This document shows, piece after piece, positions 1 through 6,576 of a stretch of 14,620 nucleotides of DNA. Origin of the DNA: Candidatus Bathyarchaeota archaeon (GTDB taxonomy: Archaea > Thermoproteota > Bathyarchaeia > Bathyarchaeales > Bathyarchaeaceae). The stretch spans positions 1 to 14,620 of the forward strand of contig QMYO01000012.1 in the NCBI GenBank assembly GCA_003662715.1, written 5' to 3'. How positions within the stretch are numbered: the first letter of the stretch is position 1; every line of letters starts with the position of its first letter. Under the pieces are notes generated by a model, which ran no database searches, was not told where the DNA came from, and saw nothing but the letters and a program-made list of their open reading frames with translations. A program made the position numbers and the translations under genes.

Positions 1-52
1 GGTTAGCCTAGCCTTCATCGGAGCCACAGACTCCACACTTAGAATTGTTAAA

Positions 53-72
53 TCCCTATTTAAGCTTAACCG
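53..72 (-). promoter_or_regulatory. Possible leftward promoter sharing 11 bp with the operon D promoter
   Basis: On the minus strand, bases 72 to 62 read CGGTTAAGCTT. These 11 bases are identical to 5789-5799 in the promoter motif before operon D. A TTAAATA-like box follows on the minus strand at about 59-53. A minus-strand ATG at 18-16 lies 47 bp beyond the GGTTAA core, close to the motif-to-start distance of the three intergenic + strand copies. The TTTCA half of the motif is absent, and only six codons of any leftward gene would be inside the window, so this is a weak call. Confidence 0.22.
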
Positions 73-112
73 CCATTCATCTCCCCGCTAAAGCAGGGAG
101 CTTTCTGACGGC
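62..112. repeat. IS200/IS605-like end hairpin (probable remnant)
   Basis: Bases 81-88 and 93-100 form an 8-bp stem with one mismatch around a TAAA loop, followed by CTTTCTGACGGC. From general knowledge, this resembles the stem with a TTTA/TAAA loop, preceded by GAAGC on the other strand, that closes many archaeal IS200/IS605 elements. Read on the minus strand the order is GAAAGC, stem, GAGATGA, which would put the transposon gene to the right of base 112, but no tnpB is there: bases 201-1115 hold a + strand surface protein. It is therefore best read as a leftover or deleted element end, or as a chance hairpin. A 10-bp palindrome TTAAGCTTAA (60-69) lies beside it. Confidence 0.35.
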
Positions 113-149
113 AACTTTGTGAAATTCGAAATTTTCGGAATCAAACAAG

Positions 150-157
150 TTATATAT
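150..157 (+). promoter_or_regulatory. TATA box for operon B
   Basis: TTATATAT lies 43 bp upstream of the ATG at 201. With the usual archaeal distance of about 25 bp, transcription would begin near 180, leaving a leader of about 20 nt that contains the GAGGT/AAGGA ribosome-binding region (185-197). An imperfect palindrome, TTCGAAATTTTCGGAA (about 125-140), sits just upstream and could be a regulator site. The TTTCACGGTTAA motif of the other operons is not present here. Confidence 0.6.
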
Positions 158-200
158 GATTTTTACGATAGCTTTTGCCGAAGAGAGGTAAAAAGGAAAA

Positions 201-1115
201 ATGTCAGCTGAAGTCTGGTACGAAAAGAAGCTGCTGGGCACCTTAATAATTGCGATACTCTTCGCGGCTTTCATCTTCTACCTGCCAACGATAGTGCAGT
301 ACTTCAGGCCAGCAAGAGTCGTTGTACCAACATACCTGTATACTGAAGACTTGACAGTAGGATTCAAAATCATGGATGACACGACCTCTTCGCTGATAAC
401 GTCTGATGTTAGCCCCAAATTCTTCACGGTTGGAACAAACCCGTTTGCCTACGCCTTTGTTGGAACACCTATAGGCGCGGCAACCTACGACTCGACAGAA
501 GCCGAATGGATAGCCATACTTGACGCTGGAAGCTACGTTCTACTCGTAACGGACGAGGCAGCCTCAAAAACAAAATATCCAGTTAAAGTAACTGTTTCAG
601 TCCCCGGAACAAACGACACCGACATGGTTGTTAAACTTGACCCCTACATGATACACATGGTTGAAAGAGCAACTCCAAGCATCTCAACCGCAATATACGC
701 CTACAACAGCTCAAGCGGTGCATACGACATATCAGTATCCAACCTGAATGTTACCGCCTACAGCAAATGGCTCGTTGAAGCCCGCATCACAGTAGCAGGA
801 CTAAACAAGATAATCAAAGCCGGAAGAATCTACCTAACCCAATACACAGGAATCACCGTGGCAACAGCCTACGTTGACGGGGCGCAAGCAAGCGTCTACC
901 TCGACTCCGACAGCAGCGACGACGGCATGACAGGCTACTACATATTATTCCCAGACTGGACAGCCGGAGTCCACCACGTACAAATCTACCTGCAAAAGAC
1001 CGGCTCCCCATCAGCCGGAACAATAACACTAACACTCTTCGAATACTATGAATGTCTCAACCCAAGCCTCAGATTTTGGACTGACGAGACAGCATCTATC
1101 AGCGTCGTAACTTAA
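201..1115 (+). CDS. N-terminally anchored, beta-rich surface protein (unknown family)
   Basis: This is a 304-aa protein that I do not recognise. Residues 1-10 are polar with two lysines, residues 11-30 form one hydrophobic helix, and the remainder is a long soluble stretch with alternating short beta-like segments rich in Thr, Ser, Val and Tyr. Three N-glycosylation sequons (NDT, NSS, NVT) support an outside location. There is no C-terminal membrane segment, so it is probably held by the N-terminal helix with the C terminus outside. The start is supported by GAGGT/AAGGA just upstream. The next gene, a 90-aa membrane protein, follows 19 bp later and is likely co-transcribed. A surface or virion structural subunit would fit its size and composition, but nothing in the sequence proves this. 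Confidence 0.85.
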   Translation: MSAEVWYEKKLLGTLIIAILFAAFIFYLPTIVQYFRPARVVVPTYLYTEDLTVGFKIMDDTTSSLITSDVSPKFFTVGTNPFAYAFVGTPIGAATYDSTEAEWIAILDAGSYVLLVTDEAASKTKYPVKVTVSVPGTNDTDMVVKLDPYMIHMVERATPSISTAIYAYNSSSGAYDISVSNLNVTAYSKWLVEARITVAGLNKIIKAGRIYLTQYTGITVATAYVDGAQASVYLDSDSSDDGMTGYYILFPDWTAGVHHVQIYLQKTGSPSAGTITLTLFEYYECLNPSLRFWTDETASISVVT

Positions 1116-1134
1116 AGTGGAGGCTGAATAATCA

Positions 1135-1407
1135 ATGTGGTGGCTTTTAACCCTCATCTTGGCAGTATTATTCGGCTATGCACTCACAAAAGCAGAAAAG
1201 AGAGACTTCAGCGCGTGGATACTCACCTTTATAGGAGTGCTGGCGATTAGCTGGGTGTTCGGAATGATAGCGGTGGCAGTAGTGCCTGACCTAGCCGCTT
1301 TCATGCTGCCGGCCGAAACACAAGTGATTGGCAACGTAGTAGTGGATATAGTAGGGCTAATCCTTGGGCTGCTAGCGGCAGAAATAGAAGAGGTCGTAAC
1401 AAAGTAG
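1135..1407 (+). CDS. Small polytopic membrane protein, 90 aa
   Basis: The protein has three predicted membrane helices at about residues 2-18, 28-52 and 63-82, a charged loop (KAEKRD) after the first, and an acidic C-terminal tail ending EIEEVVTK. GGAGG at 1119-1123 lies 11 bp before the ATG. An in-frame TAA at 1129-1131 rules out an earlier start. It is the second and last gene of a two-gene unit with the preceding surface protein, and a C-tract and T-run follow it. Its family is unknown. A membrane partner or scaffold for the neighbouring surface protein is a guess from context. Confidence 0.8.
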   Translation: MWWLLTLILAVLFGYALTKAEKRDFSAWILTFIGVLAISWVFGMIAVAVVPDLAAFMLPAETQVIGNVVVDIVGLILGLLAAEIEEVVTK

Positions 1408-1431
1408 CTCCTTTAAGGTGCCCAGCCTAAT

Positions 1432-1445
1432 CCCCCCCATTTTTT
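1432..1445 (+). terminator. Probable T-run terminator after operon B
   Basis: A run of seven C (1432-1438) is followed by AT and then five more T (T run 1440-1445), about 30 bp after the stop codon of the 90-aa membrane protein. Archaeal RNA polymerase often stops at such T-runs without a hairpin. The next promoter motif begins about 20 bp further on, so this marks the operon boundary. Confidence 0.45.
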
Positions 1446-1459
1446 AAACATAAAACCGC

Positions 1460-1485
1460 AAATCTTTCACGGTTAAAAATAAATA
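1460..1485 (+). promoter_or_regulatory. Promoter with TTTCACGGTTAA motif, site 1 (operon C)
   Basis: TTTCACGGTTAA occupies 1465-1476, and an A/T-rich box (AAAAATAAATA) follows at once. From the end of the motif to the TTG start at 1523 there are 46 bp. If the A/T-rich box is the TATA element, transcription starts near 1505 and leaves a short leader with GGAGG at 1512-1516. The same 12 bp recur in the gaps before the genes at 5835 and 9936. A factor-recognition or special BRE role is inferred from the fixed placement. Confidence 0.6.
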
Positions 1486-1522
1486 GACTGTCTAAATACT
1501 CCAATTCAGAAGGAGGATTAAA

Positions 1523-3337
1523 TTGGAAAGGGAAAAACTCATAGTTGCCTCCGCCCTACTCATAGCATTAATTCTTATAGCCGCGTATCTTATTCCCATG
1601 CCAACATACACGATTATTAGCGTCTCAAAAATTGAAGTTCAACCTCAAGGCTACGAAAACGCTCAAACTGGAGAGTGGGAAGGTAGCTACTGGGTAATCA
1701 CCGCCGTAACCGACATGACCGATGAGATAGGCGCCGTAAAGCTTGAGAACAGCACCGAAGGCACCGTAGACGGCAAAAAACTTGTGACAACAAGCGAAAT
1801 CACAATAAAAATAGACCCGCACAGACCATACTGGGAAATACCCGTAACATGGGAGCCGGTGCAGGTCTACCCGAAAACCTATAGAAGCTGGGTAAACAAG
1901 CTTGGTTTAGGCTATCTTCATGGAAGAGACGAAGATGTTTATGTGCCCGCTAAAACATTGACAGTTTACCGTTTTACACGCGACTACTGGGAAGCCCACA
2001 CACCCTTCACAATTTACGTCTATAAAAATGACAAGTTAATCGGCTCAAAATACATCGACACCATAGGCGGAACAGAAACAGTAACCATAGAAAACCCGGA
2101 TGACCCCAAAGAAAAAGTGATAATAACGAATCTCGGGAAGATAGGTGCAGCGTATCAATTAACCCTCAAAAACCTAATCTTCATAGAGAGCTTAACATAC
2201 GCATATGACGAAGACGCGCTTTCACTTCTGCGCTATGACCAAACATCACAATCTTTCAGCCAATACTGGTTCGGTCCAGCAAAAACCGTAACTGAGTATG
2301 GCAGCGCCTACAACAGGTGGAAAGACATAGGCTCCCCCATCGGCTTTTGGGCTTATGATACAGCGGCAGGCACAATGCTGCAAGGAAGAGTTGAAGCCCC
2401 GGGATGGCAGGCTGACGATGACTTTTGGAATTACAAACAAAAACCAAAAGAAGCTTCATTTAACACTATAATTGACTACGTTGAGGACTTTTATGTAAGA
2501 AAGAACATAGATGTTTGGGGGCAGGGAGCAAAAATAGTAGGCGGCAAACTACGAGTCTACCTGCCTTACGGTGCAATGTCAAGTCTGATAACAATCAAAA
2601 TCTCATCTGAACTCGCCGACACAATAGTTTGGCGTCCGCCGACAGCCAACCTAAAAATAGTGGATTACACGCAGATAGGCGACGTCGGCGATAGAGTAAG
2701 CTTCATGGTTAAAGTAAGACAGGAATCCACAGTTCGCTCGACTGGAAGAATAAGCATAGAGATAACTCCGCCTAACGCCCCAGCGGCAGTAGTTCCAGAA
2801 TATGTCTCGCCAACCCTAAACCCCGGAGAAGAAGCAACCTTCTACTTCGACTTCATAAACTTGGGAACAGACCAGAAAATAAGCGGACAAGTCAATATAA
2901 TATGCACCGAGCTGACTACAGGAACCGTAACCGACCAAGCATCCATAAGCTATACATTGCTTCCTAGAGAAGAAGAAGCCGTAACCTTAGAAGTATACAC
3001 AATAGACAAAGAAACAGGAGAAAAAGTCAGCGGCATACCCGTCACAATAAAATGGGACACCCAATCAGACCTGAAATACACTGACGAAGGCGTAGCAGTA
3101 TGGGACATGAAAGGCTATACTGGAACAGTCTTCATAAGCTCAGCCGAAACCGCAGCCTACAAATCCGAAAGCACATCAACAACCCTCCACAGAGGAATAA
3201 ACACGGTTACATTATACCTTGAAAAGAGCAAAGCGCCTCCACCGTCAATTCCAGAATGGGCAATATACATAATAATCGCTTCAATAATTGCAGTTGCAAT
3301 CGTCGCTTCCGTATATTTAATTAGCAGGAGGAGATAA
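1523..3337 (+). CDS. Large surface protein anchored at both ends
   Basis: This 604-aa protein starts at TTG with GGAGG six bases upstream. A signal/anchor helix spans about residues 7-24. A long beta-rich ectodomain of unknown family follows, with no recognised catalytic motif. About residues 385-490 look like a CARDB/Ig-type domain (NPGEEATFYFDF and alternating strands), and about 495-570 like a carboxypeptidase-regulatory-type beta domain (TGEKVSGIPVTI, then TDEGVAVWDM). A proline linker (APPPSIPEW) precedes a final membrane helix (about 577-600) ending in SRRR. The proline-glutamate, helix, arginine order is reminiscent of exosortase/archaeosortase sorting tails but matches no named one exactly. 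It heads the surface operon, and a dockerin-like gene follows 1 bp after its stop. It may be a receptor-binding, adhesin or scaffold protein; this is inference. Confidence 0.87.
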   Translation: MEREKLIVASALLIALILIAAYLIPMPTYTIISVSKIEVQPQGYENAQTGEWEGSYWVITAVTDMTDEIGAVKLENSTEGTVDGKKLVTTSEITIKIDPHRPYWEIPVTWEPVQVYPKTYRSWVNKLGLGYLHGRDEDVYVPAKTLTVYRFTRDYWEAHTPFTIYVYKNDKLIGSKYIDTIGGTETVTIENPDDPKEKVIITNLGKIGAAYQLTLKNLIFIESLTYAYDEDALSLLRYDQTSQSFSQYWFGPAKTVTEYGSAYNRWKDIGSPIGFWAYDTAAGTMLQGRVEAPGWQADDDFWNYKQKPKEASFNTIIDYVEDFYVRKNIDVWGQGAKIVGGKLRVYLPYGAMSSLITIKISSELADTIVWRPPTANLKIVDYTQIGDVGDRVSFMVKVRQESTVRSTGRISIEITPPNAPAAVVPEYVSPTLNPGEEATFYFDFINLGTDQKISGQVNIICTELTTGTVTDQASISYTLLPREEEAVTLEVYTIDKETGEKVSGIPVTIKWDTQSDLKYTDEGVAVWDMKGYTGTVFISSAETAAYKSESTSTTLHRGINTVTLYLEKSKAPPPSIPEWAIYIIIASIIAVAIVASVYLISRRR

Positions 3338-3338
3338 A

Positions 3339-3974
3339 ATGAAATCTAGAACAATAGGAATAATCCTCACTGTTCTGGGCATCGCGGTAATAGCGCTTTC
3401 TCTATATCAAGCTCAAGCCGAAGTAAAGATTATTGCATGGTACGACATGAACGGCGACAATGTAATAAACTATAAAGACTTCGATGTAAATAACGACGAC
3501 CTTGTTAACTGGATTGACGTCCAGCTTGTGCAAGAAGCGGCTAATAGCGGAACCTACATCGAACGGTACGACTTCAACTTGGATGGAGTTGTTGACCAAA
3601 CCGACGTTGACATAGTCCATCAATGGTTGGGAGAAGGAAGAATGGCGCTTTACGACATGAACGGAGACGGAATCGTTGATTGGCACGACTTAGACATAAA
3701 CGAGGACGGAAAAGTTGACATGATGGACATAGGCACCGTCGCTAGAGCTTACGGCTCAAAAATCGGAGATGCAAAATATAATCCCAAATGCGACTTCAAC
3801 ATGGACGGCGTGATAGACGACGCCGACTTAGACCTAATCAAGCCATACTTTGGCTATCCATTATCAATTTATAACCTGTTTAACATCACCCTCCCAATCG
3901 GACAACTCTTCATAATAGGCGTAATCTTAACCTTATTAGGCACGATTATAATCTTAACCTCAAAAGGAGGATGA
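3339..3974 (+). CDS. Dockerin-like EF-hand protein with duplicated module and two anchors
   Basis: A 211-aa protein with a signal/anchor helix at about residues 5-24 and a C-terminal helix at about 186-206. Between them are six calcium-loop motifs of the DxNxDGxVxxxD kind, starting at D36, D49, D78, D106, D119 and D152. They form two copies of a three-loop module (about 34-100 and 104-173) with the same internal spacing: 13 residues, then 29 or 33. Such loops bind calcium in EF-hand and type I dockerin domains, and dockerins dock onto cohesin domains. No cohesin is recognisable among the neighbours, so the partner is unknown. The domain should face outside, with both termini anchored. GGAGGAG at 3327-3333 sets the start, 1 bp after the previous stop. 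The operon also carries a glycoside hydrolase, a common companion of dockerins in bacteria. Confidence 0.85.
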   Translation: MKSRTIGIILTVLGIAVIALSLYQAQAEVKIIAWYDMNGDNVINYKDFDVNNDDLVNWIDVQLVQEAANSGTYIERYDFNLDGVVDQTDVDIVHQWLGEGRMALYDMNGDGIVDWHDLDINEDGKVDMMDIGTVARAYGSKIGDAKYNPKCDFNMDGVIDDADLDLIKPYFGYPLSIYNLFNITLPIGQLFIIGVILTLLGTIIILTSKGG

Positions 3975-3977
3975 AAA

Positions 3978-4415
3978 ATGAGATTTGTGAAACCCGATAT
4001 GTTGAATGCAAAAGAAATTGCGAAAGAAATCGCCGAAACAGGCTTATTAGCTCTGCTGTTTAATCCGCTGGCTCTATTAATACTCATCATAGCGTTTCTC
4101 GTCTTTCTTGCAGTCGGCCTAGGCATCATAATATACTACGGCTTAACCACAGCCATCGTACTATTCGTGCTTTCAGCCATAGGAGTTCTAATCCTGCACT
4201 ACACAAAAGCCGTAGACTTAACTAAACAGCCGCTCCTAGCCGCCCTACCCTTCATCATGTTAGCGGTAGGCTACTTCGGAGAAAGACTACGCATATTCGC
4301 AATACAACCGTTATGGATAACACAAACAACGGCGACGACTGGCAACCTGCAACCCTTCATCATGCTAATAATACTGATAATACTTGCCGCGGCAATAGCC
4401 TCAAAGAGGAGGTAA
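3978..4415 (+). CDS. Polytopic membrane protein, 145 aa
   Basis: An amphipathic, lysine- and glutamate-containing N-terminal stretch (about residues 1-22) is followed by four predicted membrane helices at about 24-44, 45-70, 85-100 and 124-141, ending in SKRR. GGAGG at 3966-3970 lies 7 bp upstream of the ATG and overlaps the end of the dockerin-like gene. I do not recognise a family or any catalytic motif. Position inside the surface operon suggests a membrane platform for the anchored proteins around it. Confidence 0.8.
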   Translation: MRFVKPDMLNAKEIAKEIAETGLLALLFNPLALLILIIAFLVFLAVGLGIIIYYGLTTAIVLFVLSAIGVLILHYTKAVDLTKQPLLAALPFIMLAVGYFGERLRIFAIQPLWITQTTATTGNLQPFIMLIILIILAAAIASKRR

Positions 4416-4420
4416 AAACA

Positions 4421-4726
4421 GTGAACGCCAAAGCCTTCGCTGTCGGAGTAATACTAGTTTTTCTGGGTTGGTACGTGAACACAATTAGTATTCCTATGCC
4501 CGGCGTAGACTACTGGTCGCCTTCTTCAGGCGTAACGATTCCCTACCCAACAATTGTCTGGGGCAACCCTCTAGGTTTCCTGTCGCTCCCCCTTGTCCTA
4601 ATTGGGGCAATTCTAATCGCATTCGGATTATTCGAAAACACGGCAATCAGAATAGTCCTGACAATACTGATAGTTGTCTGGGTGCTCGTGTTTAAAGCAG
4701 CCCCAATATTGGGGGTTATACCTTGA
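4421..4726 (+). CDS. Polytopic membrane protein, 101 aa (GTG start)
   Basis: The frame stays open upstream to 4313 inside the preceding gene, but GAGGAGG at 4406-4412 followed 8 bp later by GTG at 4421 is the better start and leaves only a 5-bp gap. The protein has an N-terminal helix (about residues 4-20), a short outside loop rich in Pro, Tyr, Ser and Trp (about 24-48), and two more helices (about 51-70 and 73-95). The family is unknown. The stop overlaps the TTG of the next gene (TTGA), indicating translational coupling. Confidence 0.75.
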   Translation: MNAKAFAVGVILVFLGWYVNTISIPMPGVDYWSPSSGVTIPYPTIVWGNPLGFLSLPLVLIGAILIAFGLFENTAIRIVLTILIVVWVLVFKAAPILGVIP

Positions 4727-4923
4727 CTGCGTGGAGCATTTTCTGGAACGCCGTAAAAGCCTATCTGGGCTGGCTTTTTCTCACAGCAATATTCATTTTG
4801 GTTGCTTCCTTTACTGAGGGATTCAAAGCCTACTGCCCAATTAACAGCTTCATTTGTGGAAGCATAGCCGTATTCCTTGCAATCTTGATTTTAGGACTCG
4901 CCTTCGGAGTGTGGCGGAGGTGA
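4723..4923 (+). CDS. Small membrane protein, 66 aa (TTG start)
   Basis: The start TTG overlaps the previous stop as TTGA, with a G-rich GGGGG site about 8 bp upstream. Two membrane helices (about residues 9-30 and 43-62) flank a loop with two cysteines (YCPINSFIC), which could form a disulfide outside the cell. The tail WRR is basic and probably inside. Its stop is overlapped by the GTG of the glycoside hydrolase (GTGA), so the two products are made together. It may be a membrane partner of that enzyme. Confidence 0.7.
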   Translation: MTAWSIFWNAVKAYLGWLFLTAIFILVASFTEGFKAYCPINSFICGSIAVFLAILILGLAFGVWRR

Positions 4924-5780
4924 ACATTCTTAGAGTCTGCAGCGCCTTCACAAGTAGGCTTGGCGCACTAGCCCTTCTCTTTCTAGCCTTCACATCGGGA
5001 ACCGTATTATACTTTGCTTTTGCTTGGCACACCTCGGCTAAGCCAGCCCTCGGCATAGTCTACTTCTATGATAGGGATGAAACATACATGATAATTTCGG
5101 AGCTTGAAAGAATTAAAGAGGACGGCTTCCAGATAGTTTCAATCCCCTTTGTATGGCACGACAACCCTAAAGACCCTTTAAGGGTGAAAACAGACGTTTT
5201 AATGGAGAAATGCTCCCAGCTAGGCTTAAAGGTTTATGTCCGTGAACCTTGGCAAGAAAACTTCGAAGCACTTGAAAAATATCTATCCGCTTACGCCTCT
5301 AAAATAAGCTACTTTCAAGTCATAAACGAGGCTGACTCCCAATTCTTCAAGGAATGGAGGGTTCCCGGAGAGTTAGCGTCTCTAGCCCAGAAAAACGCTG
5401 AAATAATCAAAAAATTTAATCCGAACATAAAAACTGTGGCAAGCTTCTCAACTCCGCTGACGCCAACCCTAATTGCCAGAATAGCCGAACACGTTGACAT
5501 AGTTGCCCTAGACATCTACGAGCAAGTTCAGCTAGACACATTCCCAATCCAGATGCAAACTCTACTTACATTATCAGGAAAAGACACAATATGGATAGGC
5601 GAATTCGGCTATGCCTCCCTCGACGACCAAGCACAAGCAGAATTTATCCGAAAAGGCCTCGACATTTTCGCCAAAAACGGAGTTGAAGCAGTCATAATCT
5701 GGGGTTGGAAAAGCTTTGTAGGTTTAAACATTAAGGATAGGCTTGCCGAAACCACAATAAAAACTTGGAGCCAACCTTAA
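4920..5780 (+). CDS. Membrane-anchored clan GH-A glycoside hydrolase-like protein
   Basis: From GTG 4920 (GTGA overlap) this gives 286 aa. The same frame is open upstream to 4854, but that part runs inside the previous gene. Residues 14-38 form a signal/anchor helix, and the rest reads as a TIM barrel. The clan GH-A marks are visible: Asn136-Glu137 at the end of a strand (FQVINEAD) as acid/base, VDIVALDIYEQ (about 192-202) typical of strand 6, Glu228 in IWIGEFGY as nucleophile, and Trp261/Trp263 in VIIWGWK after strand 8. These fit families such as GH5, GH39 or GH113; I cannot choose among them. It should act on surface or environmental polysaccharide outside the membrane. It closes the surface operon, and the next promoter motif begins 3 bp after its stop. 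Confidence 0.82.
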   Translation: MNILRVCSAFTSRLGALALLFLAFTSGTVLYFAFAWHTSAKPALGIVYFYDRDETYMIISELERIKEDGFQIVSIPFVWHDNPKDPLRVKTDVLMEKCSQLGLKVYVREPWQENFEALEKYLSAYASKISYFQVINEADSQFFKEWRVPGELASLAQKNAEIIKKFNPNIKTVASFSTPLTPTLIARIAEHVDIVALDIYEQVQLDTFPIQMQTLLTLSGKDTIWIGEFGYASLDDQAQAEFIRKGLDIFAKNGVEAVIIWGWKSFVGLNIKDRLAETTIKTWSQP

Positions 5781-5805
5781 ATTTTTCACGGTTAAGCTTT
5801 TTTAA
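5781..5805 (+). promoter_or_regulatory. Promoter with TTTCACGGTTAA motif, site 2 (operon D)
   Basis: TTTCACGGTTAA lies at 5784-5795, only 3 bp past the stop of the glycoside hydrolase. An A/T box, GCTTTTTTAAC, follows. The distance from motif end to the TTG at 5835 is 39 bp. The motif is preceded by ATT, making a T-run (ATTTTTCACGG) that could also end transcription of the upstream operon, a compact terminator-promoter junction. Eleven bases (5789-5799) are also found in reverse at 62-72. Confidence 0.6.
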
Positions 5806-5834
5806 CTGAAGAACTAAACAAAATTAGAGCAAAA

Positions 5835-6056
5835 TTGAACTTGAAAGATTTCATTATAGGAATGATTGCGACGGTTATGGGCATAATAGCCTTCGGCATC
5901 CTCGTCAAAATGTCGTGGCAAATCTGGGACTTTATCGTTCAAAGGCTTGCTGAAACGGGATATCCGCCGGGCACGGAATATCTTCTTGGAATGGCTCTGC
6001 TGATAATAGCTGTTTACCTCGGAATAGTTCAACTAAAAAAGCCGAGGTTAACATGA
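5835..6056 (+). CDS. Small membrane protein, 73 aa (TTG start)
   Basis: The first gene after promoter site 2. TTG 5835 gives a start MNLKDF; a second in-frame TTG at 5841 is also possible, and neither has a strong ribosome-binding site, so the transcript may have a very short leader. Two membrane helices (about residues 7-25 and 47-65) flank a loop with WDFIVQRLAETGYPPGTEY. The tail is basic (KKPRLT). The family is not recognised. Its stop lies 1 bp before the next ATG, and it is co-transcribed with the SpoIIM-like gene and the two proteases. Confidence 0.72.
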   Translation: MNLKDFIIGMIATVMGIIAFGILVKMSWQIWDFIVQRLAETGYPPGTEYLLGMALLIIAVYLGIVQLKKPRLT

Positions 6057-6057
6057 A

Positions 6058-6576
6058 ATGTATCTGAGTAGGGGTTTCATGCTCTGTTTAATCTTTTCGT
6101 TCATTTTGTTAGTGGGGATTCTCTATGTGTCTGCCAATCAGGCATATGTGTACGGCTCAGTTGAAGAGGCTAACCAGACGCGGGAATTAATTGAAACTGA
6201 AAGGCAGGAAGTGTCGGCGCAGAGCATATTCCTTAACAATCTTCTTATAAGCCTTCCCATGATAGTTCCAGCGGTTGGGCTGGCGCCTTTCCTTATAGCT
6301 TGGCATAATACTGGATGGATAATTGGGCTTCTCAGCCTAGCCTACGGCGTCCCGCCGTCAACCTACATTTCAAATCTAATTGTGCTAGCATTTCCCGAAC
6401 TGCTTTCCTATGCTGTTCTATGCGCTGAGAACATCTATGTCACAGTCTTAGCTCTCTTCAAGGCTGGAGCGAAACAGCGCATCACCCAGCATTCATGGAA
6501 AAGTTTCATATTTTATATCCTCCTACTCTTTATAGGGGCGGTTTCGGAGGCGAATATGATTGCTTCAGTTAGGTGA
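6058..6576 (+). CDS. SpoIIM-like (DUF95-type) membrane protein
   Basis: A 172-aa protein with an N-terminal helix (about 6-25), a polar region (26-55) rich in Glu, Arg and Gln, then helices at about 62-82, 86-96, 106-134 and 148-165. The layout and several spots match the SpoIIM-like family known from archaea and bacteria: IFLNN (57-61) opening the second helix, PELLSYAVLCAENI in the middle, and a last helix ending GAVSEA. SpoIIM acts in peptidoglycan remodelling in sporulating bacteria; in archaea the role of these homologues is unclear. GAGGT about 10 bp upstream supports the ATG. The following protease gene starts 17 bp before this stop. Confidence 0.7.
   Translation: MYLSRGFMLCLIFSFILLVGILYVSANQAYVYGSVEEANQTRELIETERQEVSAQSIFLNNLLISLPMIVPAVGLAPFLIAWHNTGWIIGLLSLAYGVPPSTYISNLIVLAFPELLSYAVLCAENIYVTVLALFKAGAKQRITQHSWKSFIFYILLLFIGAVSEANMIASVR

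Noticed and set aside
2..91. Open + strand frame from the left edge (29 codons)
   Set aside because: It runs into the hairpin at 81-100 and has no recognisable protein features; too short to call as a gene end.
77..274. Minus-strand 65-aa ORF covering the promoter and start of the gene at 201
   Set aside because: It overlaps a well-supported + strand gene and its promoter, and its tail is the IS-like hairpin read as codons.
423..431. TTCACGGTT inside the first surface gene, like the promoter motif
   Set aside because: It lies within coding sequence, lacks the TTAA end and TATA box, and has no start codon at the right distance.
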